Assembly (NCBI GenBank): GCA_014529385.2
Contig: CM043944.1
Coordinates: 172,486,740 to 172,550,739, forward strand
From: Adiantum capillus-veneris
Lineage: Eukaryota > Streptophyta > Polypodiopsida > Polypodiales > Pteridaceae
Reading direction: 5' to 3'
DNA length: 64,000 nucleotides
Shown piece after piece: positions 53,728 through 62,930 of the stretch; within the stretch, counting starts at the first letter, position 1, and each line of letters starts with the position of its first letter. The notes below the pieces were generated by a model. That model was given only the letters and a program-made list of their open reading frames with translations, was not told the DNA's origin and ran no database searches. The translations under genes were made by a program, and so were the position numbers.

Positions 53728-56700
53728 CTACAGCTGGAGACCCTGCACCTCCTCTGACAAGCCTGTGAACTCTAGCCAGTCACCTAGAGAGCGCGCTGGA
53801 CCTGTTGCAATGGGACCCCAAGAAACATGAGGCCGACTCCCAACCAAGTGGCCTCTCTGAGTGCTAACCATGGGGTTCCAGATGAGGGGATGTCGTAGGC
53901 GCTCCTCCATGCACGTCGGTTGTCTCTGCTCTAGGCCACGCCATAGGAGCTCCCAAGATCGAAGCAAACTCACAGCGAAGCGGTCCTCCAGTCTCCTGCT
54001 CAAACCAACTCGGCGCATCTCTGTAAAGATCCATCTGGTCGAAGGTTGCCAACGGCCTCCTGACTGAGGCACCCTGGCACGAAGCCTCTGCAGCAAGAAC
54101 TCCTTCCAGGGCTCCTCGCCTGGAAGAAGTCCTCTGACAACGAACTTCCCAAGAAGGGCTTTGCTCTGCTGTGCTGGATCAATGATCCCAAGCCCTCCCT
54201 GAGAACAAGGAAGTGTGATGACCGACCAAGCCACCTTGGCTCGGGCAATCTGAGTGTCACGACCTGACCAAAGGAAGTTCCTGATCAGCCTCTCTACCTG
54301 GCTGATACAAGAACTCGAGAAGATCCAGCACGAAGTGATGTACCACATAGTCGCCAACAGAACCTGATTGGCAACTACTACTCTGCCAGCCAGCGAAAGG
54401 CGTGCTGAGCTCCAATGTAACAGCTTTCTCTTGGTGGACAGGAGAAGCGGAGCAATCTGCTGCTCGGGGGACAAGTCCAGGCCAACCTGACAACCCAAGT
54501 ATCGAACTGCAGTCCCTGGGGGAATCCATCTAAAACCCTCTCCTGGCATCCAATTTGGCACAGGAGCACTGCCAACCGAGAAAGCCACTGTCTTTCTCCA
54601 GTTGATCAGTGCGCCCGATGCACAGCAGAAGGTCTCTAAAGCCTGCTCACATCTGTGAAGATTGGCCTCCTGGCCCTCTAAGTACAAGGCTGAGTCGTCG
54701 GCAAACTCAGCGTCCAGAAGCTCATCTCCCTGTATAGGGAGTGCTAAGCCCCTCAGATCAACCTGCTGTGACACCAAAAATCTGCTCATCGCCTCCGCAT
54801 AGAACAGAAAGAGGAAGGGGGCAAGAGGACAACCCTGTCTGACCGATCGTGTGAGCATGAAACACTCACCTCTACCTCCTGCCAAAAGCACCTGACTGTG
54901 AGCCTGTCTGTACAAAGCTGACACCCCTCTGATCCAAGCATCAGAGAAGCCCATCCTGCGTAAAGTGCCCTCTAGAAAGTCCCAGTCAACTCTGTCGTAT
55001 GCCTTCTCAAAATCGAGAAGAAGAATCACAAGGTCCTCCCCACGGAGCCGTGCCAAGGCAGAAGCCTCCCAAAAAGTGAAGATGTTGTCAAGGATACTGC
55101 GTTCCTTGACAAAACCTGTCTGAGTCCCATGGATAAGGCTCTCCAAAAGTGGTTGAATCCTCAAACTCAGAGCCTTGGCAAGAATTTTGTAGGCTGAGTT
55201 GAGGATGGTGATGGGGCGCCACTGTCGAATCTCATCCAAGGAGCCACCCTCCTTAGGAATGAGGTAAATCAGGCCCTCACTCATGCTATCAGGCATCACT
55301 CCTGTGTGCAAAATGTACTGAAAGGCACTGCAAAGATCTGGGCCAAGCAGGTCCCAGTACTCCAAGAAAAAGCTAGGAGTCAACCCATCCTCACGTGGAC
55401 AGCTACCACGAGGAAGGGCCCTAAGAGCCGTGTGCAGCTCCTCAAGCTGAAGTGGCAGCTCTAGCCTCTGGCGCATCTCCTCTGTCACAAGACAAGGCAT
55501 CTGTGCCCAAACCTGCTCCCTGCATGCATCTTGCCGCTCTGACTGGGGCTCAGCCGACAGTAACTCACGATAAAAGTCAGTAGCAACTGCACGCATATCC
55601 TCGGGCTCACAAACGATTGACCCATCAGGTCTCCTCAACTGATTGACCTTGGCATGCGAGTGCCGAGGTCTCACTGTCTCAAAGAAAGCACCTGTCACTC
55701 TGTCACCCACCTGAGTCCACTGAGATGCCTGTCGGTGAAAGGCAAACTCATGACGCCTCTCCTCTGTGCAAGCAAACTCTTGTCGAGCCTGCTGTAACTG
55801 CTCCTCCAACCATGGACTGTCTGGATGTTGCTCCTGCATCCTCTGTAGTGAAGCAATGCCTCGTCTGAGACGCTGCTCCTCCTCTCTCGCTGCAGCCCGT
55901 CGAGCCAAAGACTCCTGGAGAAAAAAATGGCTAAGCTGAGCTAGGCCTGAGGCCACTATGTCTGCAAGAAGAGCCTGGCTGTCCATGCCCTCTGTCCAGA
56001 GAGCCTCTACCCGCTCTCTGAGTGCTGAGTCCAACAAGACCCGCTCTGGGATGCGAAGCATCGTGCTCCCACTCCTCTGCCTGTCTGCCACTGTGAGGAT
56101 CACGGGTGCATGGTCCGAGAAGGATGTCCCTGCCAGGATGCCCACTGATCCCCCCAAGTCACTGAAGTGATCACTAGTGTAGAAGCGATCTATCCGCGAT
56201 AGATTTACTCCTCCCACTCTGCGGTCCGATCTAGAGAAAGCAAGACTCTCTGGAGGCCTCACAAAGCCAGAGTGTTGCCATGTATCCGAGACCCTCAAAG
56301 TCAAACAAAACCTCTCCCAAGCTGCTAACTCCACTCCATGCACAGTAGCATGGCTGCCTCCAATCCTGTCAGAAGGGTCCTCCAACATGTTGAAGTCCCC
56401 TCCTACACACCAATGGTCAGCCTGTGGCAAAGACTCAACAATCTGCGACCAAAACTCTGCACGAGCACTCGCCGCATTGGGCGCATAGATGTTCAGGAAG
56501 CCCACAAGGCCACCTTGAACCTGCATAGTGATCCACTGAGCCCTGCCTGGCACAATAATCCCTCTGTCCACAATGGCCTGCTGCAATGAGTCCGCAATAG
56601 TCATACATACCCCACCCTGGATACCTCCAGGTCCAAAAGCAGCTGACCAAAAGGTGTCATATTGTCCACGCAAAATCTGACCACAACGCCGAATGTGGCT

Positions 56701-56844
56701 CTCAGACAAATGGTGCTCCTGAAGCATGAGGAGATCAATCTCTCCACCAACAAGGCAGCGCTGAAGCTCCTGACGCAATCGGCCCCGCTGTCGCTGAAAC
56801 TGGGGCCCACCTAGTCCCTGCACGTTCCACGAGACGATCCTCAT
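53728..56844 (-). CDS. ORF2 of L1: endonuclease and reverse transcriptase
   Basis: 1038 uninterrupted codons. Residues 1-250 are an AP-like endonuclease (EEP): 'MRIVSWNVQGLGG' (N), 'LQEHHLS' (E), 'GGDFNML' (D/N) and 'SRIDRFYTS' with 'FSDHAPV' (SDH) are all present. Reverse transcriptase, about residues 520-790: 'IYLIPKEGGSLDEIRQWRPI', 'LLLDFEKAYDRVDW' (first Asp), 'SVRQGCPLAPFLF', 'AEFADDSALYLEG' (FADD, about residue 715). The start ATG overlaps the ORF1 stop, suggesting termination-reinitiation. The TAG at 53728 truncates the zf-RVT part. It would nick target DNA and prime cDNA synthesis there. Confidence 0.96.
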   Translation of the reverse strand: MRIVSWNVQGLGGPQFQRQRGRLRQELQRCLVGGEIDLLMLQEHHLSESHIRRCGQILRGQYDTFWSAAFGPGGIQGGVCMTIADSLQQAIVDRGIIVPGRAQWITMQVQGGLVGFLNIYAPNAASARAEFWSQIVESLPQADHWCVGGDFNMLEDPSDRIGGSHATVHGVELAAWERFCLTLRVSDTWQHSGFVRPPESLAFSRSDRRVGGVNLSRIDRFYTSDHFSDLGGSVGILAGTSFSDHAPVILTVADRQRSGSTMLRIPERVLLDSALRERVEALWTEGMDSQALLADIVASGLAQLSHFFLQESLARRAAAREEEQRLRRGIASLQRMQEQHPDSPWLEEQLQQARQEFACTEERRHEFAFHRQASQWTQVGDRVTGAFFETVRPRHSHAKVNQLRRPDGSIVCEPEDMRAVATDFYRELLSAEPQSERQDACREQVWAQMPCLVTEEMRQRLELPLQLEELHTALRALPRGSCPREDGLTPSFFLEYWDLLGPDLCSAFQYILHTGVMPDSMSEGLIYLIPKEGGSLDEIRQWRPITILNSAYKILAKALSLRIQPLLESLIHGTQTGFVKERSILDNIFTFWEASALARLRGEDLVILLLDFEKAYDRVDWDFLEGTLRRMGFSDAWIRGVSALYRQAHSQVLLAGGRGECFMLTRSVRQGCPLAPFLFLFYAEAMSRFLVSQQVDLRGLALPIQGDELLDAEFADDSALYLEGQEANLHRCEQALETFCCASGALINWRKTVAFSVGSAPVPNWMPGEGFRWIPPGTAVRYLGCQVGLDLSPEQQIAPLLLSTKRKLLHWSSARLSLAGRVVVANQVLLATMWYITSCWIFSSSCISQVERLIRNFLWSGRDTQIARAKVAWSVITLPCSQGGLGIIDPAQQSKALLGKFVVRGLLPGEEPWKEFLLQRLRARVPQSGGRWQPSTRWIFTEMRRVGLSRRLEDRFAVSLLRSWELLWRGLEQRQPTCMEERLRHPLIWNPMVSTQRGHLVGSRPHVSWGPIATGPARSLGDWLEFTGLSEEVQGLQL

Positions 56845-58745
56845 GGGGAACGAGAGAGAACAGATGCTGCCGCAGCAGCAAGTCGGGATATCTTCGAGGC
56901 TGGCTTGGATGGGGAGTAATCCGCATCTGAGCGTCCTCTAGATAGGCGAGACTGCAGTGATTGCCTAGCCCAAGCCCAGGTAGAGCGAGCCGTGTGTAAA
57001 GCAACCTCCTCTGTCGAAGAGTCCTCATGAATGTATACATAGCAAGGCAAACATTGCGTATCAGCAAAAAAGTACACCACAATGTGCCTACATCCTGCTG
57101 AGTCTGGGGGTGTCACCGTAAACTTGGCCAGTGGCCACAAAGTTTGCAGCAAATCTGTAACTCCAAGTTCACCCATGTGGTGAGAGAACTCGAGAACCTG
57201 TGTATGCAACCATCCCACCACTGAGTCGAGGGACCACTCTGTCTCGGTCCTACCACAGAGGGGGAAGGAGAAACCAACTGCTGAGTCCAAGGCCTCTGCC
57301 CCCGTAGCTGCGAGGAACAAAGCGTGGACCCTGAAGCAGGCTGCCTCGTGGTCTGTTGCGGAATCGCCGAGAAAGCGAGTGAACCCGTAGTCGAAGAAAT
57401 CCCAGCGGCGTCGTAGGTCAATGCTCGTCAGACCACGGGGGATGGCTCTAAGGGAAGAAGTCTGAATCTACAGAGGGGGTCGCAAGAAGGGCAGACCCTC
57501 TCTCGCTAGGCGACTTGTGGTAAAGGCGCTGCCAAGAGATCTCCTAGCCGCCGGCGAGGGACCAGTCTCCCGAGTCGACTGTGGAACTAGAGTAGGAGGG
57601 GGGGGAGAAGGAGCAGGGGGGGGCGGAGGGGAAGAGAAGCGGGGTGGGGCGGTAGAAGTAGATGGGCGAGGAGGGGAGTGGACGGGAGCAGATGGCGGGG
57701 GGGAGGATGAGGAGGAGGAGGGGAACTTTGAAGGTGGGGCAGCTGGCGAGGTTGAAGTGGAGGTGGAGGCTGGCGTAGGGGGCTCCTCCTGCTCAAGAGG
57801 GCCAAAACGGTTCCCCGTGGGAACCCACTACAACTGAGTAGGCACCTGCGTGCCACTCTGAGGGCCAGGCTGTCGCTGTGGCCCCTAGCGACGACGGCCA
57901 CGGGCCTGCTGCCACCCCTTCTCCGCTGGAGCCCCAGGCTCGGAGGGTGGCTCTGAATCTGTGTGCTGCGCCGCTGGCTGTGGCTGCGGCCCAGCCTTGG
58001 CAGGCTGGGGTTGAGGCTGAGGTGTAGGTCGAGGCCTCCTCCGTGGACAGGCCTTCGCTAAGTGGCCCATCTGTCTGCAAATGAAGCACTAGTTCGGGAG
58101 ACCCGAGTACTCAACACTCTATCTAAACCAACCCCCACTCACCCGAGGCAGAAGGATGGCCTTCGGGAGCGTGTGGGTATCTCTGACCAAAACTCGAACT
58201 GAGGGAATGCCAGCCGCCTTGGCAGCTACTGATGCCGCCGTGCGAGGTGACTCCAGGACAGTCCCAATGGCGGAGCCAATCCTGGAGAGAAGTGGTAGGT
58301 ACTCCCTCCATAAACCCGGAAAGTAGACTGAGATGGGGATGTCTGTCTCCTCTACTAGCACGTCCGAAGTCGGGTCAAAACCATGTCGCCACTGTCGAAA
58401 GTGGGCGCGTGATGCTCGGATGGCCAGTGGACTCATAGCAATGACCTTGGAAGCCATCTCGGAGGTCTCGAACTCGATCTGGTAGTACCCCCGTCCGAGA
58501 ATCTGGACATCCAAGATCTTGCCCACCTCTGCGAGAAGGCGGGCTTGGAGAAGGTCTCGCAGCTCTCCTCTGCTAGGTCGGGTGCCGAGAACCTTGCAGA
58601 TGACCGAAGTCGCCTGCAATCTCTCTACCTCTGCGACAAGGCTCGCTTGCTCTGTAGGCGATAGAGCAAGTCGAATGGTGGACTCAGCGGGGTCGGGCGA
58701 GGGGGCTTCTGGCGAGTCCCTCTGTGGTGAAGCTGGAGTCTCCAT
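56841..58745 (-). pseudogene. ORF1 of L1: DUF4283-like RNA-binding protein with five in-frame TAG
   Basis: One frame of 635 codons from 'METPASPQRDSPEAPSPDPA' to the TGA overlapping ORF2. By reading every codon I found no frameshift and exactly five stops, all TAG: 58119, 58089, 57885, 57828 and 57468 (lowest coordinate of each). Residues 30-205 form the DUF4283-like domain ('LLAEVGKILDVQILGRGYYQ', 'VYFPGLWREYLPLLSRIGSA'). The knuckle 'CFICRQMGHLAKAC' follows the second TAG. A Pro/Gln/Ser-rich linker leads to a C-terminal domain ('RWDFFDYGFTRFLGD' onward). ORF1 proteins of plant LINEs bind element RNA. Confidence 0.88.
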
Positions 58746-59186
58746 CTGTGTCTATTGCTGTGGCGTAAGAAGGTGGCGACGACGGGAGGGCGGTGCAATT
58801 CGGCGCGCCAACCACTGCTCCAAAGAAATGAAACAGGTGCCGAAGGTGTCGATCTGCAGAGAGTTTGTGCGGAGGAACCCCACGGGCGGGCTAGCGGGCC
58901 AAGGCCGAGGGGGGGGGGGGGGGGGGTGTGCAACGGGCAGGTATGGATAAGGGTAGCGCGAGGGGGGGCAGCGGGGGATTGAGGCGGTAGCTGGGTTGGG
59001 GGCGAGCGGGCGGGCAGGGATAAGGGCAGCGCGAGGGGGGGCAGCAGGGGACTGAGGGCAGGCGGGGGGGGGGGGGGCGGGAGGCAGCCAGCTGAGGAGG
59101 GTAGCGTGCGCGGGGGGGGGGGGGGGGGGGGGCTGGGGGGAGGGTGGGAGCGATGGGGTTAGCACAGCAGCAGCGAGCGCACAAAC
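58746..59186 (-). other. 5' untranslated region of L1, with poly-C (G on plus) runs
   Basis: Very C-rich on the element strand. Plus-strand G runs lie at 58908-58926 (19 G), 59067-59079 and 59112-59132 (21 G). Two similar blocks containing 'gataagggcagcgcgagggggggcagc' and 'gataagggtagcgcgaggggggg' at 59018-59050 and 58947-58975 show a tandem repeat of about 70 bp, as seen in LINE promoters. No protein is convincing; Pro-rich frames follow from C runs. Confidence 0.7.
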
Positions 59187-59203
59187 TCCTCTGACCGGTT
59201 GTT
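59187..59203. repeat. Target-site duplication of L1, 5' side
   Basis: 'tcctctgaccggttgtt', the partner of 52331-52347, followed immediately by the tail of L2. Confidence 0.85.
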
Positions 59204-59410
59204 ACCTTTTTATTTCCGAGAAAAAGATCCTTCCATTAGTTAGTGAAGCTGCCCGTAGAGCTACAAACCACCTCTACAAGAGAGGGTGACATCAAAGACA
59301 TGGGGAGACTCTCCAAGTGAGAAAACAAAAATATGTACAATGAGGCTAAATCACAAAATGGGAGGAGGGAAGAGCCACACATGTGGCCGGTAGTGCCATC
59401 TAGGCACATC

Positions 59411-60189
59411 CTAGTCCAAGGTAAAGAAGGGCCCTGGGCGCCAGAGACGCAGGAAAGCCTCTCTGCGCTCCCACATGCGGTCGGAGCTGCCCTTAAGTCT
59501 CTCGAATTGACCCCTGAGAGTATGGATCAACTCCAGCCAAAAGTCACGAACTGTCTCTGCCGGTGGGACAAGGCGAGCCTCGAAGATGCGGAAGCAATAG
59601 GTCTGCCAAATGAACCAAAGTGTCAGGCCACATACGAGCTCCCAACACCCCTCTCTCATTGCACCTCTCATGGTGGTTAAACTCTATAGCCGGCTGAAGT
59701 GTAGGTCGACCCCCCTGGATCACTATCATCCTGCTGGTGGAATATAGCTCAAACTGGAGCGCAGGGCCCGTGAGGGTGGACCAAGCAGCAACACCCCAAA
59801 TGTACTCACGCGGTGGAAAGAGCCGGCATCAGCAGAAGAACCCGAAGCCAAACCTAGTGTGCCATGGGGCAGTCCCACAGACAGTGACGCTGACTCTCCA
59901 AAGGATGGTCACAAGCTGCACAGGCTATCGAAAGGCCACTATGTACCAGCCACCTCCCCACTGCTGTAGCTCTGTGTGCAACTGCACTGGAACAAAGTGA
60001 CTCACCTCGGCTTTCTGGAGTCCCACAACCGCACCCAAAAGCCTGACAAGAACTTAGCTGTGAGACCCTCCTCCTGCCAATGAAGTGCTACAACAAGACG
60101 AGCCTCTCTCCGTGCTACGAGTATGTGACGCCCCAGTCGAACAGTGTACTGAAAGAAAGCGATCCCAGGGTGGTCGGCTAAAGAGAAGG
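59411..60189 (-). pseudogene. ORF2 C-terminus of L2
   Basis: Ends 'RLWRPGPFFTLD' with a stop at 59411, the clearest natural end of the family. Before it lie 'VPPAETVRDFWLELIHTLRG', 'ELVCGLTLWFIW', the worn zf-RVT (59740-60000), and 'YTVRLGRHILVARREARLVV' up to the LTR junction. Several shifts in 59700-60000. Confidence 0.8.
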
Positions 60190-61692
60190 TGTCACAAACG
60201 GGAGCGCATAACAATATAAAATACATTCGGATAAATAGGATTTATCACTCATTACTGAAGCCAGAGGATATAGAAAGAAATAGATAGAGAGAGAGATAGA
60301 GAGTGAGAAGATCTACACAGTATTGGGGACCAGAAGATGGGCTGGTCCCCCCCCGTAATAGTATCTTTATTACTGAGGAGAAGTCTATACAAGCACTTGA
60401 ATCAAACGTATTACCACGTTCGTTCTAGAATAAGACTTGATGGTTCGTGGAAGCCTCAGCTTCCGATTCCTAGGGCGAAACCCTATTCCAAGGAACTTCC
60501 GTTCCAAATCCTCAAGAACTAAGGTTCTCGCCTCTGGATCTCACCTTCCAGACTCAGGGCATGGCATCCCTGCAACTCTCTTTTCCCACTCTATTTCCAG
60601 AGTCCTCTTCCCGCAGAACAACTCTGCTTTCCCAGGTGCGAAGTCCTTACTTGGGAATCTCAACTTCCGGATCACAACTCGAGAGACTACCTCTCTCCGA
60701 TCCGTGGATCTACTTGGGTACGAAACCCTTGGGCTGATCTGGCTCTAGTTCCTCAGAGCGCTTTTCTCCTACAGAGGCTCATGCCTTCCTCTGCTCCCAC
60801 TCCCTCACTAAGAGGAAGTACACCTGCAAACAAATACTTGGAGATCATAACATGAAAATCGTTACCTTCAAAGTCTCGACGCTCGAAACGCAACTCGGTT
60901 CTCGAAAAGCAATTCCCCGGAAGAGATTTCTACGTAGAAAATCCTCTCTTCCAATCCTACCCACAAAAGAGGCGTGTTCTCGTGTTCCTTCTCGTAAATC
61001 AGCCCCGTCTATGACGTTTATGAGCTGAAAACAGAGAAAAACAGCAGCTTGTCGCGATGAAAACACGCTCCGTAGGGTTGGGATGTGTCACGTGACACAT
61101 AGACTTCCTCGCGGGAAAGCATCTGCTTCCTGAAAGGCAATCCCGCTTTCTCAAAAAGTATTTGTTTTTCCTCAAAGTTTCCTCTGAACCCATCTTCATT
61201 CAAGTGCTTGCTTTTCCTTATGCACAATTCCAACACAGTTCGGAATTTCCTCTCAACTATGGATATCCCCTTTTCGATGCACCCATCACCCACCTTGTGA
61301 CGCATCAGGAATACCCATCACCTAGTCCTTTCCTACCGAACTTACGGTACAATCTCCTTCGCGATGCTCTATGTCACCCATCCTATGACGCATGAGAGAT
61401 GTCCGTTCCCGGATGGTCGGATACTTCTTCCAATGTGACGCATCAGAAGTATCCATTCCTGGTGGCCTTACAGATATTCCCGTTTTGAGTGCTCCAGTCA
61501 TTACTTTGAATGACGCACTAGGAATACTCTGTACTCGGATGTCTCCAGTGAGAAAAACTCTCTCACTTAAAATTCCAATAATTCATTTAGAATTATTTTT
61601 CTTGGTGTTCCAAGTGAGAAAACCCTCTCACTTATAAATCCAATAATTCATTTAGAATTATTTTCCTGTTAGATAAAGCCAATTTAGCAATA
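60190..61692 (-). repeat. Solo LTR inside L2
   Basis: 1503 bp between GAAGG at 60185-60189 and GAAGG at 61693-61697, a 5-bp target duplication. The low-coordinate end starts TGTCACAAACGGGAGCGCA, nearly the same as the G5 LTR end at 62082. 'gatctacacagtattgggga' and 'agatgggctggtcccccccc' (60309-60353) match 62160-62206. It includes a 66-bp tandem duplication ('ccaataattcatttagaatt' at 61576 and 61642). The high-coordinate end lacks a clean CA, so that boundary may be off by a few bases. Confidence 0.72.
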
Positions 61693-62081
61693 GAAGGGTC
61701 TCTCCAAAACCACTCTCTAGGGTCCCATTGCACTCGTGCTAGAGGGCAGCTCTCCCAATCCCAAAGCCTCCAGTGGATTGTCTCAACTTTCAAGAATTGC
61801 TGGGTCAGGATCTATGACACAAGTCCTCCCACAGATGCCCACTACTCGTATGCTCTGAAAAAAACACTCTGCAACTTGTGGACCCTCTACTGAGACTCTG
61901 TGTAGTCGACCCTCGCCCTGGATCTCAAAGAACATGGAGGGTACGGACTCTGAGCAAGTGCGAATTGCAATGAGGACCTCCAGTCGCATGAAGGACCCCA
62001 TCCATCTGGGAGTTGTTGTCTCTAGAGGAGTGAGCCACTCAGCTGGTAAGGCCTCTGTGACGTCCTGGCACATGCTCTGCA
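61693..62081 (-). pseudogene. ORF2 middle-C-terminal part of L2
   Basis: On the minus strand: 'MQSMCQDVTEALPAEWLTPL', 'RWMGSFMRLEVLIAIRTCSE', 'GEGRLHRVSVEGPQVAECFF', 'VVGICGRTCVIDPDPAILES'. It keeps sense codons where L1 has a TGA and a shift, and so serves as the reference for reading L1. Cut by G5 at 62082. Confidence 0.85.
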
Positions 62082-62660
62082 TGTCACAAAACGGGAGCGT
62101 ACACGAGCACTTAGAAAATCTGAAAATTATAATACTTTGCAAACATGAGAGAAGGGAGAAGATCGACACAGTATTGGGGACCAAAAGATGGGCTGGTCCC
62201 CCCCCGTTAAGAGTATTCTTTTATTCAGGGAGAATTCTTATACAAGCACGAGAACCCGAGGAAACCCCTCCGTTCTGTAACCTTAGACCCGAAGGTCGTG
62301 CTTTCCCGTAAAGGGCTTGGGCACAAGGCCGTTCCTTCCCGTAAGGGACTTAGGCGCGAAGCCGTACTTTCCCGTAAGGGACTTAGGCGTGAAGCCGTAC
62401 TTTCCGTGAAGGGCCTTCCCGTAAGACGGGAGATTCCTACAAAACAAACCACACAAAGCAACAATTCTCAATGCGTATCAACACCTTATACATGTCGCTC
62501 CTTGCTCAGAGAATCGACCTCCGTACTTAGTCGTCACGCGAACACTTGCAACTTCCGTCGCCAGTCTCTACTCCAGAATCCCAGCGCTACCACTTTCTGC
62601 TGCTCTCGGCTTGTTGAAAACTGGAACGCTGGCTTACCCTTTTATAGGGTTTGGCACCCG
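62082..62660 (-). repeat. 3' LTR of G5 (U3 side shortened)
   Basis: Low-coordinate end TGTCACAAAACGGGAGCGT. A minus-strand TATA box ('CCTATAAAAGGG', 62639-62650) and a possible polyadenylation signal 'AATAAAAG' on the same strand near 62219-62226 give an LTR of normal layout. 'cccgtaagggacttaggcg' is repeated three times (62338-62405). The LTR sequence upstream of the TATA box is replaced by pol sequence. Confidence 0.7.
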
Positions 62661-62665
62661 GCGGG

Positions 62666-62930
62666 AACCGTCCCGAATGGAATAGGGAAACTCATTCTCT
62701 CCACGATGTAGCTTTCCCCAAATGGTGGAGAAATCTGGATCATTCGGATACAAATCTGGTAGTGCTTCTAATTCGGATACAAATCAAGCCACACATATGG
62801 CTTGATGGTGGTAGAGATAACCGTCCCGAATGGAATAGGGAAACTCATTCTCTCCACGATGTAGCTTTCCCCAAATGGTGGAGAAATCTGGATCATTCGG
62901 ATACAAATCTGGTAGTGCTTCTAATTCTTG
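62666..62930. repeat. Duplicated pol segment at the LTR junction of G5
   Basis: About 110 bp from 'aaccgtcccgaatgg' to 'tggtagtgcttctaattc' occurs at 62666-62774 and again at 62819-62928, practically identical, with 44 bp between. The second copy is in the RNase H-integrase spacer of pol ('LEALPDLYPNDPDFSTIWGK'); the first is fused to the LTR promoter. Confidence 0.93.

Larger units (their letters stand above)
52348..59186 (-). mobile_element. Full-length plant LINE L1, minus strand
   Basis: Order on the minus strand: C-rich 5' region, ORF1 (58745-56841), ORF2 (56844 to about 52563), 3' untranslated part and a short oligo(A) tail (T-run at 52348-52357). It is flanked by 'tcctctgaccgtttgtt' (52331-52347) and 'tcctctgaccggttgtt' (59187-59203), a target duplication of 17 bp with one mismatch. 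ORF1 stop and ORF2 start overlap as ATGA. Size (6.8 kb) and domain set match plant L1-clade elements. Lesions: five TAG in ORF1; in ORF2 a TAG, two TGA and two frameshifts near the end. Confidence 0.93.
59204..62081 (-). mobile_element. LINE copy L2, same family as L1, split by a solo LTR
   Basis: The tail (T-rich 'cctttttattt', 59204-59214) is followed by the same 3' end as L1. 59411-60189 encodes the ORF2 C-terminus including the zf-RVT part, and 61693-62081 encodes the part upstream ('SMCQDVTEALPAEWLTPLET', 'VVGICGRTCVIDPDP'). A 1.5-kb LTR sits between them. At 62082 the sequence passes directly into the LTR of G5, so the remaining 5' part of L2 is either beyond G5 or absent. Divergence from L1 is clear, so the two are separate insertions. 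Confidence 0.88.

Noticed and set aside
57587-59184. Proline-rich proteins on the minus strand and Gly-rich ones on the plus strand
   Set aside because: They follow from C/G runs in the LINE ORF1 linker and 5' region; only the ORF1 frame continues into recognisable domains.
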